Shown: positions 32,070 to 39,792 of the stretch, piece by piece
How the letters are laid out: each line of letters starts with the position of its first letter
Numbering within the stretch: the stretch's first letter is position 1
Source: Actinomycetota bacterium
Lineage (GTDB): Bacteria; Actinomycetota; Thermoleophilia; Solirubrobacterales; 70-9
DNA length: 45,510 bases
Assembly (NCBI GenBank): GCA_018268675.1
Contig: JAFDWB010000017.1
Span: 1 to 45,510, forward strand
Direction: 5' to 3'
Position numbers and translations under genes: made by a program
Notes under the pieces: generated by a model
Told to the model about the DNA's origin: nothing
The model's input: the letters and a program-made list of their open reading frames with translations, nothing else
The model's database searches: none

Positions 32070-33266
32070 TCAGGCGGCTTCGAAGACCGCGGCGACCCCC
32101 TGGCCGCCGCCGACGCACATCGTCTCCAGCCCCAGCCTGCCGCCGCGCCGTCGCAGCTCGTGCAGGAGCGTGGTCATGATCCGCACCCCGGTGGCACCGA
32201 CAGGATGGCCGAGCGAGATGCCTGAGCCGTTGACGTTCAGCCGCTCGGGGTCGTGCCACCCCCAGCTCTGCAGCACCGAGAGGACCTGGACGGCGAACGC
32301 CTCGTTGATCTCGACCAGGTCCATCTGGTCGAGGCTGTGGCCGGTGCGGTCGAAGAGTTTCTTCACCGCGGGCACGGGGCCGATCCCCATCGTCGCCGGC
32401 TCGCAGCCCGCCGCGGCCCAGCCGACCAAGTAGCCGAGCGGCTCGAGGCCGAGCTCTTCCAGCTTGTCCTCGGCGACCACGAGGCAGGCGGCGGCGGCGT
32501 CGTTCTGCTGGGCCGCGTTGCCCGCGGTGACCGTGCCTCCCGCCATCACCGTCCGCAGTTTGGCCAGCCGCTCGACGGTCGTGTCGGCGCGCACGCCCTC
32601 GTCGCGGTCGACCGTGATCGGGTCGCCGCGGCGCTGCGGCACGCTGACCGGCACGACCTCCTCGGCGAAGCGCCCGTCCTCCCAGGCGGCCGCCGCGCGC
32701 TGCTGACTGCGGGCCGCGAACTCGTCGGCTTCGGCGCGGTCGATCTCGAACTCACGCGCGAGGTTCTCGGCGGTCTCGATCATCCCCGAGATCTCGCCGA
32801 ACCGCCAGACCGGCTGCGAGCGTTCGCGGCCGCGGTCGAGGCGGTCGTGGAGGACGATCGCGCCGCTCTTCTTGCCCCAGCGGGTGTCGGTGGCGTAGCG
32901 CTCGATGTTGCTCATGCTCTCGACTCCACCGGCGAGGACGACGTCGGCGACCCCGGTCTGCACCTCCATCGCGGCGATCGCGATCGCCGTCAGTCCGCCG
33001 CCGCAACGGCGGTCGATCTGGAAGCCCGGCGTGGAGATCGGCAGGCCCGCGTGGAGCGCCGCCCAGCGGCCGATGCAGGGCGTCTCGGAGTTGGCGTAGG
33101 ACTGGGCGAAGGATACGTCCCCGATCAGCTCGGGATCGATTCCGGTCCGCTCCATGACTGCTTTCACCACGGTCGCCGAGAGATCCTCGACGGGGACCGG
33201 CTGCAGCGAGCCCCCGAAGGCTCCGACCGGGGTGCGAAGGGGCGAGACGATGGCGGCACGACGCAT
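32070..33266 (-). CDS. thiolase (acetyl-CoA acyltransferase)
   Basis: A thiolase of ~398 residues. All catalytic elements are visible: NEAFAVQ, NVNGSGISLGHPVGATGVR and CVGGGQG at the C-terminus. The acylation site, normally VNxxCxSG, reads IDRRCGGGLTAI near residue 88, with Cys present. Two ATGs compete: 33272 and 33266; the latter has GGA at better spacing and begins MRRAAIVSPLRTP, the family start. It follows the CoA-transferase (33284) by about 17 bases and is surely co-transcribed. Probably the last step releasing acetyl- or propionyl-CoA. Confidence 0.92.
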   Translation of the reverse strand: MRRAAIVSPLRTPVGAFGGSLQPVPVEDLSATVVKAVMERTGIDPELIGDVSFAQSYANSETPCIGRWAALHAGLPISTPGFQIDRRCGGGLTAIAIAAMEVQTGVADVVLAGGVESMSNIERYATDTRWGKKSGAIVLHDRLDRGRERSQPVWRFGEISGMIETAENLAREFEIDRAEADEFAARSQQRAAAAWEDGRFAEEVVPVSVPQRRGDPITVDRDEGVRADTTVERLAKLRTVMAGGTVTAGNAAQQNDAAAACLVVAEDKLEELGLEPLGYLVGWAAAGCEPATMGIGPVPAVKKLFDRTGHSLDQMDLVEINEAFAVQVLSVLQSWGWHDPERLNVNGSGISLGHPVGATGVRIMTTLLHELRRRGGRLGLETMCVGGGQGVAAVFEAA

Positions 33267-33283
33267 GTTCATTCCTTTTCGAG

Positions 33284-34552
33284 TTACTGCGGGACAAGTT
33301 GGTTGGCCGCCGCTTCGGCTTCGATCGCCTCGCGGTGGCTCGGATCGACCAGCTCCAGCATTCGGCGCGGTCGCTCGCTCAAGGTCAGGCCGCGGAGGTC
33401 GGCGGCTCCGTGCTCGGTGACGAACACGCCGGCGTCGGCGCGTGGGGTGCTGACCGGCCCGCTGAGGCGGGCGACGATGCGGCTGGTGCCGGCCGCGGTC
33501 GAAGGCAGGGCGACGATCGGCAGGCCGCCCTCGGAGCGAGCCGCGCCGCGCAGGAAGTCCATCGCGCCGCCGACCGCGCCGCGGTAGCGGCCGCCCGCGA
33601 CCTCGGCGTTGACCTGGCCGGTGAGGTCGACCTCGAAGGCGGTGTTGAGGGCGACGAAGCGGCGCTGCGCGGCGAGCAGCTCGGCGTCGTGGGTGTAGCG
33701 GGTGTCGCGGAGCTGCAGCTCCGGGTTGCCGTCGGCGAAGCGGTAGAGCCGCTCGCTGCCGATCAGGACCGCGGCGACCGAGACGCCGGGGTCGACGGTC
33801 TTCCGCGCGTTGGTGATGACGCCGGCCTCGATCAGGTCGAGCGCGCGGTCGCCGATCGAGCCGCTGTGGAGGCCGAGGTCCCGGTGGTCCGACAGCGCCG
33901 CGAGGATCGCGTCGGGCAGGCTACCGATCCCGGTCTGCAGGGTCGAGCCGTCCTCGACCAGCTCGCCGATCCGCCGCGAGATCTCGCGCTCGACGTCGCT
34001 GGGCTCCCGTGGCTCGACCGTCAGGGGCGGCGCCGCGCCGGGGACGAGGAGGTCGAAGTCGTCCTCCTTCAGCAGGCGCGAGCTGGTGCGCGGGGCGTGC
34101 TCGTTGACTTCGCCGATCACGACGCGGGCGTTCTCGATCGCGGCGGAGAGGTACTCGTCGGCGAAGCCGAGGCTGTAACGGCCCTCGAGGTCGGGCGGGG
34201 ACACCTGGAGGAGGACCACGTCAACCGGCAGCCGCCGGTCGCCGATCAAGCGCGGGTAGTCGGAGTAGTGGACCGGCAGGATCTCGAGGACGCCGGCGGT
34301 CGAGAGCCTGCGGTTGGAGCCGGCGGCGGTGTAGGAGAGGAAGGTGACGAGGTCGGCGTGCTCGGGCTCGACCGTGTCGCTCAGGTTCATCGCGAAGAAG
34401 CAGCGGAACGGGCCGATCCGGTGCCGCGCCTCCAGCAGCGGCGCGGTCAGGCCGCGCGGCTCGGCGGCCGCCTGGCCCCAGACCACGGTGTCGCCCTCCC
34501 GCACCCAGCGGTCTGGTTCGAAGCCGGTGCTGCTCGTCGCGGACGCCGCCAT
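33284..34552 (-). CDS. acetyl-CoA hydrolase/transferase family CoA-transferase
   Basis: A 422-residue protein of the ACH1/4-hydroxybutyrate CoA-transferase family (class I). The catalytic Glu lies in NTAFEVDLTGQVNAE, followed by GAVGGAMDFLRGA and VFVTEHGAADLRGLTL, the usual C-terminal signatures; LQTGIGSLPDAIL lies in the middle. It would transfer CoA between a short acid and acyl-CoA. With GGGAGTAGGA upstream of its ATG, it leads the operon ending in the thiolase. This is a third CoA-transferase in the window, from a different class than the two CaiB types. Confidence 0.9.
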   Translation of the reverse strand: MAASATSSTGFEPDRWVREGDTVVWGQAAAEPRGLTAPLLEARHRIGPFRCFFAMNLSDTVEPEHADLVTFLSYTAAGSNRRLSTAGVLEILPVHYSDYPRLIGDRRLPVDVVLLQVSPPDLEGRYSLGFADEYLSAAIENARVVIGEVNEHAPRTSSRLLKEDDFDLLVPGAAPPLTVEPREPSDVEREISRRIGELVEDGSTLQTGIGSLPDAILAALSDHRDLGLHSGSIGDRALDLIEAGVITNARKTVDPGVSVAAVLIGSERLYRFADGNPELQLRDTRYTHDAELLAAQRRFVALNTAFEVDLTGQVNAEVAGGRYRGAVGGAMDFLRGAARSEGGLPIVALPSTAAGTSRIVARLSGPVSTPRADAGVFVTEHGAADLRGLTLSERPRRMLELVDPSHREAIEAEAAANQLVPQ

Positions 34553-34575
34553 TCCTACTCCCGGTACTCGTGTCG

Positions 34576-34607
34576 AATTATCTATCTGATATTAGAATCC
34601 ACTCTAG
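34576..34607. promoter_or_regulatory. divergent promoter between CoA-transferase (minus) and enoyl-CoA hydratase (plus)
   Basis: An AT-rich stretch in which TAGAAT (34593-34598) stands 9 bases before the ATG at 34608, leaving a leader of only a few bases and no ribosome site. On the minus strand TAGATAAT faces the CoA-transferase. The ATTAGAAT core again has the TTAGA sequence. Confidence 0.6.
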
Positions 34608-35399
34608 ATGACGGAGCTGGTCCACTACGAGGTTGAGCGGGAGATCGCGACGATCACCCTCGACAACCCGCCGCTGAACGTCTTCAACCTGGCGATGGCG
34701 CCGCAGCTCGACGCCGCCCTCAAGCGCGCCGAGTCCGACCGAGGCGTGCGTGCGGTGATCGTCACCGCGGCCGGCGACCGCGCCTTCTGCGCGGGCTCCG
34801 ACATCGCCGAGTTCGACGAGTTGATGGAGCCGGGCCAGGTCGTCCCGCGCAAGCTCGGGCGCCAGTACGAGGTCTTCAGCCGGCTCGACGAGTTCCCCAA
34901 GCCGACGGTGGCGGCGTTGGTCGGCATCGTCTTCGGCGGCGGAGTTGAGATCGCGGTCTGCTGCGACATCCTCGTCGCCGACGAGAACGCCCGCTTCGCC
35001 TCGCCGGAGATCAAGCTGGGCGTCTTCCCCGGCAGCGGTGGCCCGGTACGGGTGACGCGGCGGGTGGGGGAGGGGCGGGCGAAGGAGCTGATGTTCCTGG
35101 CCGAACCGATCTCCGCGGCCGAGGCGCGAGCCTGGGGACTGATCAACCGGATCGCGCCCGCGGGTGAGGCGCTCGCGACCGCCCGCGCCGTCGCCACCAC
35201 GCTGACCGAACGCCCGCCGCGAGCCCTCCGTTACCTGAAGGAGGCGATCGGCATGTCCTTCGACACCGACAAACACGAGGCGCTGAGATCGGCCCTCGTC
35301 CTGAGCGACCGCGCCTTCTCCTCGCCGGAGTGCGAAGAGGGTGTCGCCGCGTTCCGCGAGAAGCGCCCCGCCCGCTTCCCGCCCGACCCGGGCGACTGA
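34608..35399 (+). CDS. enoyl-CoA hydratase
   Basis: A 263-residue crotonase with NPPLNVFN, FCAGSDIAEF, and both catalytic glutamates: FGGGVEIAVCCD and SPEIKLGVFPGSGG. The C-terminal ECEEGVAAFREKRPARF is typical. Start ATG at 34608 follows a -10 box so closely that the message is essentially leaderless. It hydrates a 2-enoyl-CoA. Its stop lies 4 bases from the end of the convergent GntR remnant, marking the right edge of the catabolic region. Confidence 0.92.
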   Translation: MTELVHYEVEREIATITLDNPPLNVFNLAMAPQLDAALKRAESDRGVRAVIVTAAGDRAFCAGSDIAEFDELMEPGQVVPRKLGRQYEVFSRLDEFPKPTVAALVGIVFGGGVEIAVCCDILVADENARFASPEIKLGVFPGSGGPVRVTRRVGEGRAKELMFLAEPISAAEARAWGLINRIAPAGEALATARAVATTLTERPPRALRYLKEAIGMSFDTDKHEALRSALVLSDRAFSSPECEEGVAAFREKRPARFPPDPGD

Positions 35400-35403
35400 G
35401 GCT

Positions 35404-36116
35404 TCAGGTCCGCTCGGCCGGCTCGGCTTCGGCGCCGACGACCAGCTCGGCGATCAGGTCGACGCCGCGCCGGAGATGGCGCTCCATCGCGGCGCTTGCG
35501 CGGGCGCCGTCGCCGGAACCGAGGGCGTCGACGATGTCCCGGTGCTCGTGTTCCTCCATCTCCCGCAGCTCGATCGAGGCGCCGCTGATCGCCAGCGCGA
35601 CGAAGCGGGAGAGTGCCTCGCGCAAGCCGTCGATCATCTTGGTGAGGCGCGGCCGTCCCACCGCGACGTAGATGCGGCGATGGAACTCGGCCTTCAGCTC
35701 GACCCGCTGGCAGATCCGCCGCGAGGCGGTCTCGTTCAGCGTCGCCGAGAGGCGCTCGAGGTCCTCCAGCTCCGCCTCGGTGAGCCGCGCCGTTTGCCAG
35801 CTCCGCCGCCCGCGGTTCCAGCAGGAACAGGATGTCGTAATTTTCGTGGGGATCGGTGTGGGTGGGGGGCGGTGACCACCGCGCCCCGGTGGGCATCGTG
35901 GTGGATCAGGCCCTCGCGGGCGAGCGTCGCGAACGCCTCCCTGCCCGGCGTGGTGCTGGTGCCGAGCAGCTCCGCGGTCTCCGCTTGGCGCAACCGCGTG
36001 CCGGCCTTCAGTTCGCCGAGGACGATCATCCGCCTCAGCTTTTGCGCCGCGACCCCGGCCTTGGTGGTCGGGACGCGCGCGGCGCGTCCAAGCCCGATCT
36101 CTTCACCCCGCTTCAT
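35404..36116 (-). pseudogene. GntR-family regulator with FCD domain, two frameshifts
   Basis: Three frames together spell a FadR/FCD-type regulator. MKRGEEIG.. to HRGAVVTAP has the winged-helix part (AAQKLRRMIVLGELKAGTRL, ETAELLGTSTTPGREAF). After a run of six C (minus strand, about 35867) the frame changes to DPHENYDILFLLEPRAAELA, and after AAA (about 35788) to RLTEAELEDLERLSATLN and the FCD domain ending at 35404. Each change is a single extra base in a short homopolymer, so real decay and sequencing error are both possible. As read, no full regulator is made. It is the only transcription-factor gene seen in the window. Confidence 0.8.
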
Positions 36117-36163
36117 TCCGTGCAGGGGAACCCTAATCGCCGGACCGCGGCTCCCCGAAACGA

Positions 36164-36193
36164 CACCGGCCGCGTCGGTGGACGCGGCCGGTG
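36164..36193. terminator. 13-bp perfect stem, possible terminator
   Basis: CACCGGCCGCGTC and GACGCGGCCGGTG pair perfectly around a GGTG loop. There is no T-run on either side, as is often the case for hairpin terminators in GC-rich actinobacteria. It lies upstream of the GntR remnant, so it may have ended transcription coming from a lost gene on the minus strand or shielded the regulator promoter. Confidence 0.45.
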
Positions 36194-36448
36194 CTTGATT
36201 CAGCGAAATATTTCCACAGTTCTTCGTAGTGTTTTTCGTATTCGTGTGGGGTGCGCAAACTCGAACCTGCCCGAACGAGGCGTCCCATCGGGCGACTCGC
36301 TCCCGGCGACCATCGGGGCACTCCTCGCGGCCACCCCGCTGGCGGTCACGGTCATGGCGATGCGACCCGATCAGAGGTCGAGGATCTGGCATTTCAAGAC
36401 CACGCTCGACCGCGGGACCTGATCCGGCGAACCTGCTCTCCGGCGCCG

Positions 36449-36505
36449 TCAAGCAGCGATGCGGTACTCGTTGATCAGGCCGCCGAGGCGGGCGCGTCTG
36501 CTCAC
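36449..36505 (-). pseudogene. possible transposase/integrase C-terminal tail
   Basis: On the minus strand a frame reads SRRARLGGLINEYRIAA then stop. Tails of the form RLGGLIxEYxxAA are known to me from actinobacterial integrase-core transposases. Nothing upstream in frame continues the similarity, so only a remnant would remain. Weak call, based on a short motif. Confidence 0.3.
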
Positions 36506-36626
36506 CCCTCTGACGTCCGACGCGCCCGAGGGCAAGGGCACGACATTCGCACGCGCCGGGGTGGCGGGATCCAGGCCCCGGTGTGGACGGTGCCCCTGAC
36601 GATAGGGAAACGCGCCCTGACAGGCC

Positions 36627-37942
36627 TGGCCTGGACCCCTCCAACGTTGTCACCCGAGGCCGCGTGATTCAGTAGACGCCTCGCTCTCCCGGGCATCCTC
36701 CCAGGTCTCCCTCACCTCCTTCGGTGTGCGGTGGCCGAGCCCCGAGTGGGGTCGGTGGTGATAGGTCTCGACGTAGGCGGCGATCGCCTGTCGAGCCTCC
36801 TCGAGGGTCTCGAACTCAGAGCGCCAGACCAGGCGCTCCTTCAACTTCGAGAACCACGACTCGATGAAGGCCTGGGACTCCGGGTCGCGGTAGCCGCCGC
36901 GACGGTGGGTGATGCCGAGTCCGGCGAGATGGGCACGGAACCCACGCGATGTGTAGGCGGTGCCGTTGTCCGTGCCCAGCGTCAGTCGACCCGGCTCGAT
37001 CGAATGGGCGGCGACGGCGGCCTCGACGACCGCCCCGGCCTCCTGGCGGCGGCAGCGCAGGTCGAGGGCGAAGCCCGGGATCTCCCGGGTGCAGCAGTCG
37101 ACGATCGCGTTCAGGTGGCACCAGCCGTGCTCGGCCACCCAGACCGAGGTCATGTCCATGTGCCGGAGCTGGTCGGGGCGCTCGACCCGGAAGAAGCCCG
37201 GTCGACGGCCGGAGGGCCGGTGGCGCTGCAGCAGGCCCTCGGCCCGCATCACCCGCTGCGCCCGCTTGCGGGAGATCGGCCGCTCGATCTCCCGGCTCGT
37301 CAGGGCGGCCACCATCCGGGTGCCGTCGGTCGGGTCGGCCCGGGCGACCTCGACGATCGCCCCGGTCGATCGTCCCGGTGGCCGGCCGCCCCTGGGCGGC
37401 CGGCCTTGTCTTCGGGGTGCGGTAGATCGCCTGGCGGGAGATCTGCAGGACGCGCGCCACGACGGCGACCTTGCGGCCGCCGGCGACGAGTCGGCGGGAC
37501 CGGGCGACGCGCTCCCTCACTCCCGGCCCCGCAAATGCTTCCCCCGCGATGTCGAGCTCCTAGGTCTTGCGACCGAGGGCGCGCCCCGGCTCGCCGATCT
37601 TCTTGCGGAGCTCCTTCTCCGCCCGGCGCTCGTCCTTGCCCGCGAGCGCGGCCTTGCCGCCCTCGAGGATCTTGTCGCGCCAGGAGTGGTAGAGGGCCTC
37701 CGCCACGTCGTGCTCCCGACAGACGTCCCTCACCGACCGGTCGCCCCTCATCCCGGCGATGACCATCTCCAGCTTCTGCTGGGCACCGCGTTGCTTGCGT
37801 TGCTCTGCCGACTCGATCTCCTTGGTGGTCGAGCGGCCATCCTGGGTGCCGTCCCGGATGACTCGTCGGGGCTCCGCCCCTCCTCGGCATCCGGGCCTAA
37901 TCAGCCCAGGTGGGTGTCAACGCGGGGACGGGGTCCAGGCCA
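36627..37942 (-). mobile_element. IS3-family element, decayed, with terminal inverted repeats
   Basis: The left end begins TGGCCTGGACCCC (36627-36639); the right end, read inward from 37942, begins with the same 13 bases, and both continue with CGTTG-[TA]-CACCC after a short divergent part. The length of ~1316 bases suits IS3 elements, and the enclosed genes are IS3-type orfA and orfB on the minus strand. No clear target duplication is visible at either side. The transposase is interrupted by a stop and a frameshift, so the copy should be inactive. Confidence 0.75.
36650..37833 (-). pseudogene. IS3-family transposase (orfA + orfB), stop and frameshift
   Basis: The minus strand reads STTKEIESAEQRKQRGAQQ then MVIAGMRGDRSVRDVCREHD (orfA helix-turn-helix) to ALGRKT, then TAG at 37562-37560, then ELDIAGEAF.. 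in the same frame: the position is usually a Tyr codon, so this looks like a nonsense change. The frame continues through RVLQISRQAIYRTPK to TIDR, where an extra G in a GGGG run (about 37370) shifts to AIVEVARADPTDGTRMVAAL and the integrase core. That core keeps its DDE set: HMDMTSVWV, GTDNGTAYTS and SQAFIESWFSKLKERL. The shift is in the +1 direction, unlike the -1 programmed frameshift of IS3 elements. Confidence 0.78.
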
Positions 37943-38044
37943 GCTTCGGCCTGCGACCTCGACGTCCTCGGCAGGGTCGGCGTCGTCTGCGGAGCGGCCG
38001 GCGGCGCGGTGCTGCCACATAGTCGGCGCTCGACAGGTTCACCG

Positions 38045-38397
38045 GTACCGGGGGTGGCCATCAGGAGCGGACCGCCGCTGTCGCCATTGCAGGTCGCGTA
38101 TCGGTAGGCTCTCGGCGCCCGTAACGGCGCCGCGATCCGCCTCGCGACGACGCAGACCTGGATCGAAGGCACGGCGGCCGTGATGGCCGGTTGGGGGCTG
38201 ACGACCCCGAACGGGGAACCCGCGGAAACGCTCCATGCGGGCGAATCGGTGGTGCAGGCCCCAACACAGCGGCATCCCCCCCGTACCGGTATGTAGCTGG
38301 GCACGAGCCAGGTGAGATTCGGGTCGACTGCGACCCGGCTGACCGAGGAGACGGTCTTTTCAGGGGAGGCCCAGTCGACATTTCCGGTGCCGGGCAC
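38045..38397 (-). pseudogene. trypsin-like serine protease remnant with an inverted middle segment
   Basis: On the minus strand 38397-38295 reads [18 protein letters not shown] then [12 protein letters not shown], which is the protease region before the catalytic Asp. At 38108-38045 the same strand reads YATCNGDSGGPLLMATPG, the active-site serine block. The part that belongs between them, [16 protein letters not shown] then [15 protein letters not shown], is instead on the plus strand at about 38112-38275. Flipping that segment would restore the normal order. The expected NDxA motif reads NGAA, so the catalytic Asp is also lost. N-terminus (His57 region) and C-terminus are absent. Confidence 0.65.
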
Positions 38398-38398
38398 G

Positions 38399-38511
38399 GC
38401 ATCGGCGCCGAGATCGAGCGCATCTCGGCCGATCAGATCAACGACGCCTGGGAGCGCGTGCTGGGCTCCGACATCCGCTACCGCTTCGTGATCGACAATT
38501 CGACGCTATAG
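38399..38511 (+). pseudogene. C-terminal tail of a zinc alcohol dehydrogenase
   Basis: The plus strand reads [20 protein letters not shown] then [15 protein letters not shown] and a TAG stop. This is the characteristic end of NAD(P)-dependent cinnamyl-alcohol-dehydrogenase-type MDR proteins (IxxAYERMLKSDVRYRFVID-like). Only ~36 codons remain and the join to the protease remnant at 38398 is abrupt, so a rearrangement removed the rest of the gene. Confidence 0.6.
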
Positions 38512-38641
38512 GCCGACGCTCTGTCGAGGCCGAGAGTCCGTCCCGCCAGCTTAGAACCTGTCTCAAAACCCGCGCGCACGCCCGGCGGCGCCGCACACAC
38601 TTCGCTGGGCGTCGTCCTCAGTCGGGTTCTTAGGTAGGTCC

Positions 38642-39598
38642 TTAGCTGTAAGACCCGACCACGTTGTTCCGCTTCAGCTCGCCGAGGCGGGCTCCGGGCG
38701 ACCTGTGGCTGAGTGAGCCGTGTGGTCTGTGCCAGTTATAGAACTCGAGCCAGCCGGATAGTGCCGCCGTCCGCTCGGCCGAGGAGCGATAGATCGCCCC
38801 GTAGGCCCAGCCGCCGAGCATCGTGCGGATGAACCTCTCCGCCTTGCCGTTGGTGCGCGGCCGATAGGGGCGGGTGCGGAGGTGGCGGACCTTCAAGGCC
38901 TTGCAGGCGATCGCGTGCACGGTCGAGCGATAGGCGCCGCCGTTGTCGGTCATCAGCCGCTCGACCCTGATCCCGTGGCCGCGGTAGAAGGCCACGGCCC
39001 GGCGCAGGAAGGCGACACACGTCTTCGCCCTCTCGTCGCCCAGGACCTCGACGTAGGCCAGGCGGGTGGCGTCGTCGACGCAGACGTGGACGAACTCCCA
39101 TCCGGCGCCGCGGGCGTGCTTGGTGCGCCTGCCGGTCGCCCGGTGCCCGGCGCCGCGCTCGATCCGCACCAGCTTCTTGACGTCGATGTGGATCAGCTCT
39201 CCCGGCTTCTTTCGCTCATAGCGGTTGGGCGGCTCTGCCGGCTCCAGGCGAGAGAGCTTGCCGAGCCCGATCCGCCGCAGGATCCCCGAGACCGTCGAGA
39301 GCGCCATGCCCAGGCACTCGGAGATCTCCGCGCCGGTCATCCGCACGCGCCGCAGGGCGGCGATCGCCTCGACCGTGCCCTCCTCGGTGCGGTTGGCCAC
39401 CGTCCCCGGGGCCGAGCTGCGGTCCACGAGGCCGGCTTCGCCCTCCCCCCGGTAGCGGTCTACCCACTTGCGGGCGGTGCGCTCGCTCACTCCGGCGGCC
39501 TCGGCCGCCTCCGTGAGCGACCAGTCCTCCTCGACGACGCGCCTCACCATCGTCAGTCGCCCCTTCGGACCGAAGGGGGCATTAGCGTGAATCTTCAT
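38642..39598 (-). CDS. IS481-family transposase
   Basis: A 318-residue transposase, intact. The N-terminal helix-turn-helix is GRLTMVRRVVEEDWSLTEAA then EAAGVSERTARKWVDRYRG; the second DNA-binding part has ISECLGMALSTVSGILRR. The integrase core has the DDE triad in ELIHIDVKKL, RLMTDNGGAYRS and GKAERFIRTM. ATG at 39598 is chosen over 39631 because AAGGAGA stands 6 bases upstream and the family start MKIHANAPFGPKGR follows. The C-terminus RNNVVGSYS is encoded by the left terminal repeat. Looks functional. Confidence 0.92.
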   Translation of the reverse strand: MKIHANAPFGPKGRLTMVRRVVEEDWSLTEAAEAAGVSERTARKWVDRYRGEGEAGLVDRSSAPGTVANRTEEGTVEAIAALRRVRMTGAEISECLGMALSTVSGILRRIGLGKLSRLEPAEPPNRYERKKPGELIHIDVKKLVRIERGAGHRATGRRTKHARGAGWEFVHVCVDDATRLAYVEVLGDERAKTCVAFLRRAVAFYRGHGIRVERLMTDNGGAYRSTVHAIACKALKVRHLRTRPYRPRTNGKAERFIRTMLGGWAYGAIYRSSAERTAALSGWLEFYNWHRPHGSLSHRSPGARLGELKRNNVVGSYS

Positions 39599-39657
39599 CC
39601 GGGTTCTCCTTGGTGCTGGGTGGATCGACACCCCCAGCCTCCAAGGAGACCCGGATG
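39596..39657. repeat. inverted repeat carrying a ribosome site and ATG on both strands
   Basis: CATCCGGGT..CTCCTTGG..GCTGGG and its complement form arms of about 25 bases with few mismatches. As a result both strands read AAGGAGA[A]CCCGGATGAA: one is the transposase start, the other opens outward at 39655 as MNNVVRNYI and stops within the right terminal repeat. The structure could be a remnant of duplication at the IS end or could limit transposase translation when read through from outside. Confidence 0.6.
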
Positions 39658-39792
39658 AACAACGTGGTCAGGAATTACATCTAGGACACCCACGGCTCCC
39701 GGCTCTCCTTCGAGGAGGACCGGGTCAGGGACGACGAGCGCGGTCCTCGACTCGCCGGGGCGCCACCTGGCGCGGCGCGCCGGCCCGGGGCG

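Larger units (their letters stand above)
36117..36626. other. region without an assignable gene, beside IS elements
   Basis: About 510 bases between the GntR remnant and the IS3-type element. No frame has a convincing full gene. It contains a perfect hairpin at 36164-36193, an AT-richer stretch at 36196-36245 (a minus-strand frame there reads HEYEKHYEELWKYFAES, unassigned), and at 36449-36505 a possible transposase tail. It looks like accumulated insertion debris. Confidence 0.5.
38637..39688 (-). mobile_element. IS481-family insertion sequence
   Basis: Imperfect terminal inverted repeats of about 32 bases bound the element: both ends, read inward, finish with the identical 13-mer GACCACGTTGTTC (38657-38669 and, complemented, 39657-39669), and the outer parts share TCCT[T]AG.TGTAA. 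One intact transposase gene fills it, its last codons lying inside the left repeat. Length ~1052 bases matches IS481 elements. No target duplication could be recognised. Confidence 0.78.

Noticed and set aside
36255-36285. Minus-strand GCAGGTTCGAGT looks like a tRNA T-arm and might mark an attachment site.
   Set aside because: The stem does not close with five proper pairs and no acceptor, anticodon or D arm is present.
37370-37562. IS3 orfA/orfB programmed frameshift as an explanation for the split transposase.
   Set aside because: The needed change is +1 at a GGGG run and an in-frame TAG also lies in between, unlike the -1 slip normally used.
38551-38570. TTAGAACCTGTCTCAAAACC, similar to known IS end sequences, with a near match TTAGAGCCTGTCTCA at 43420.
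   Set aside because: The second copy lies inside the glycosidase signal-peptide codons and no element connects them; likely chance, with at most an IS-end scrap at 38551.
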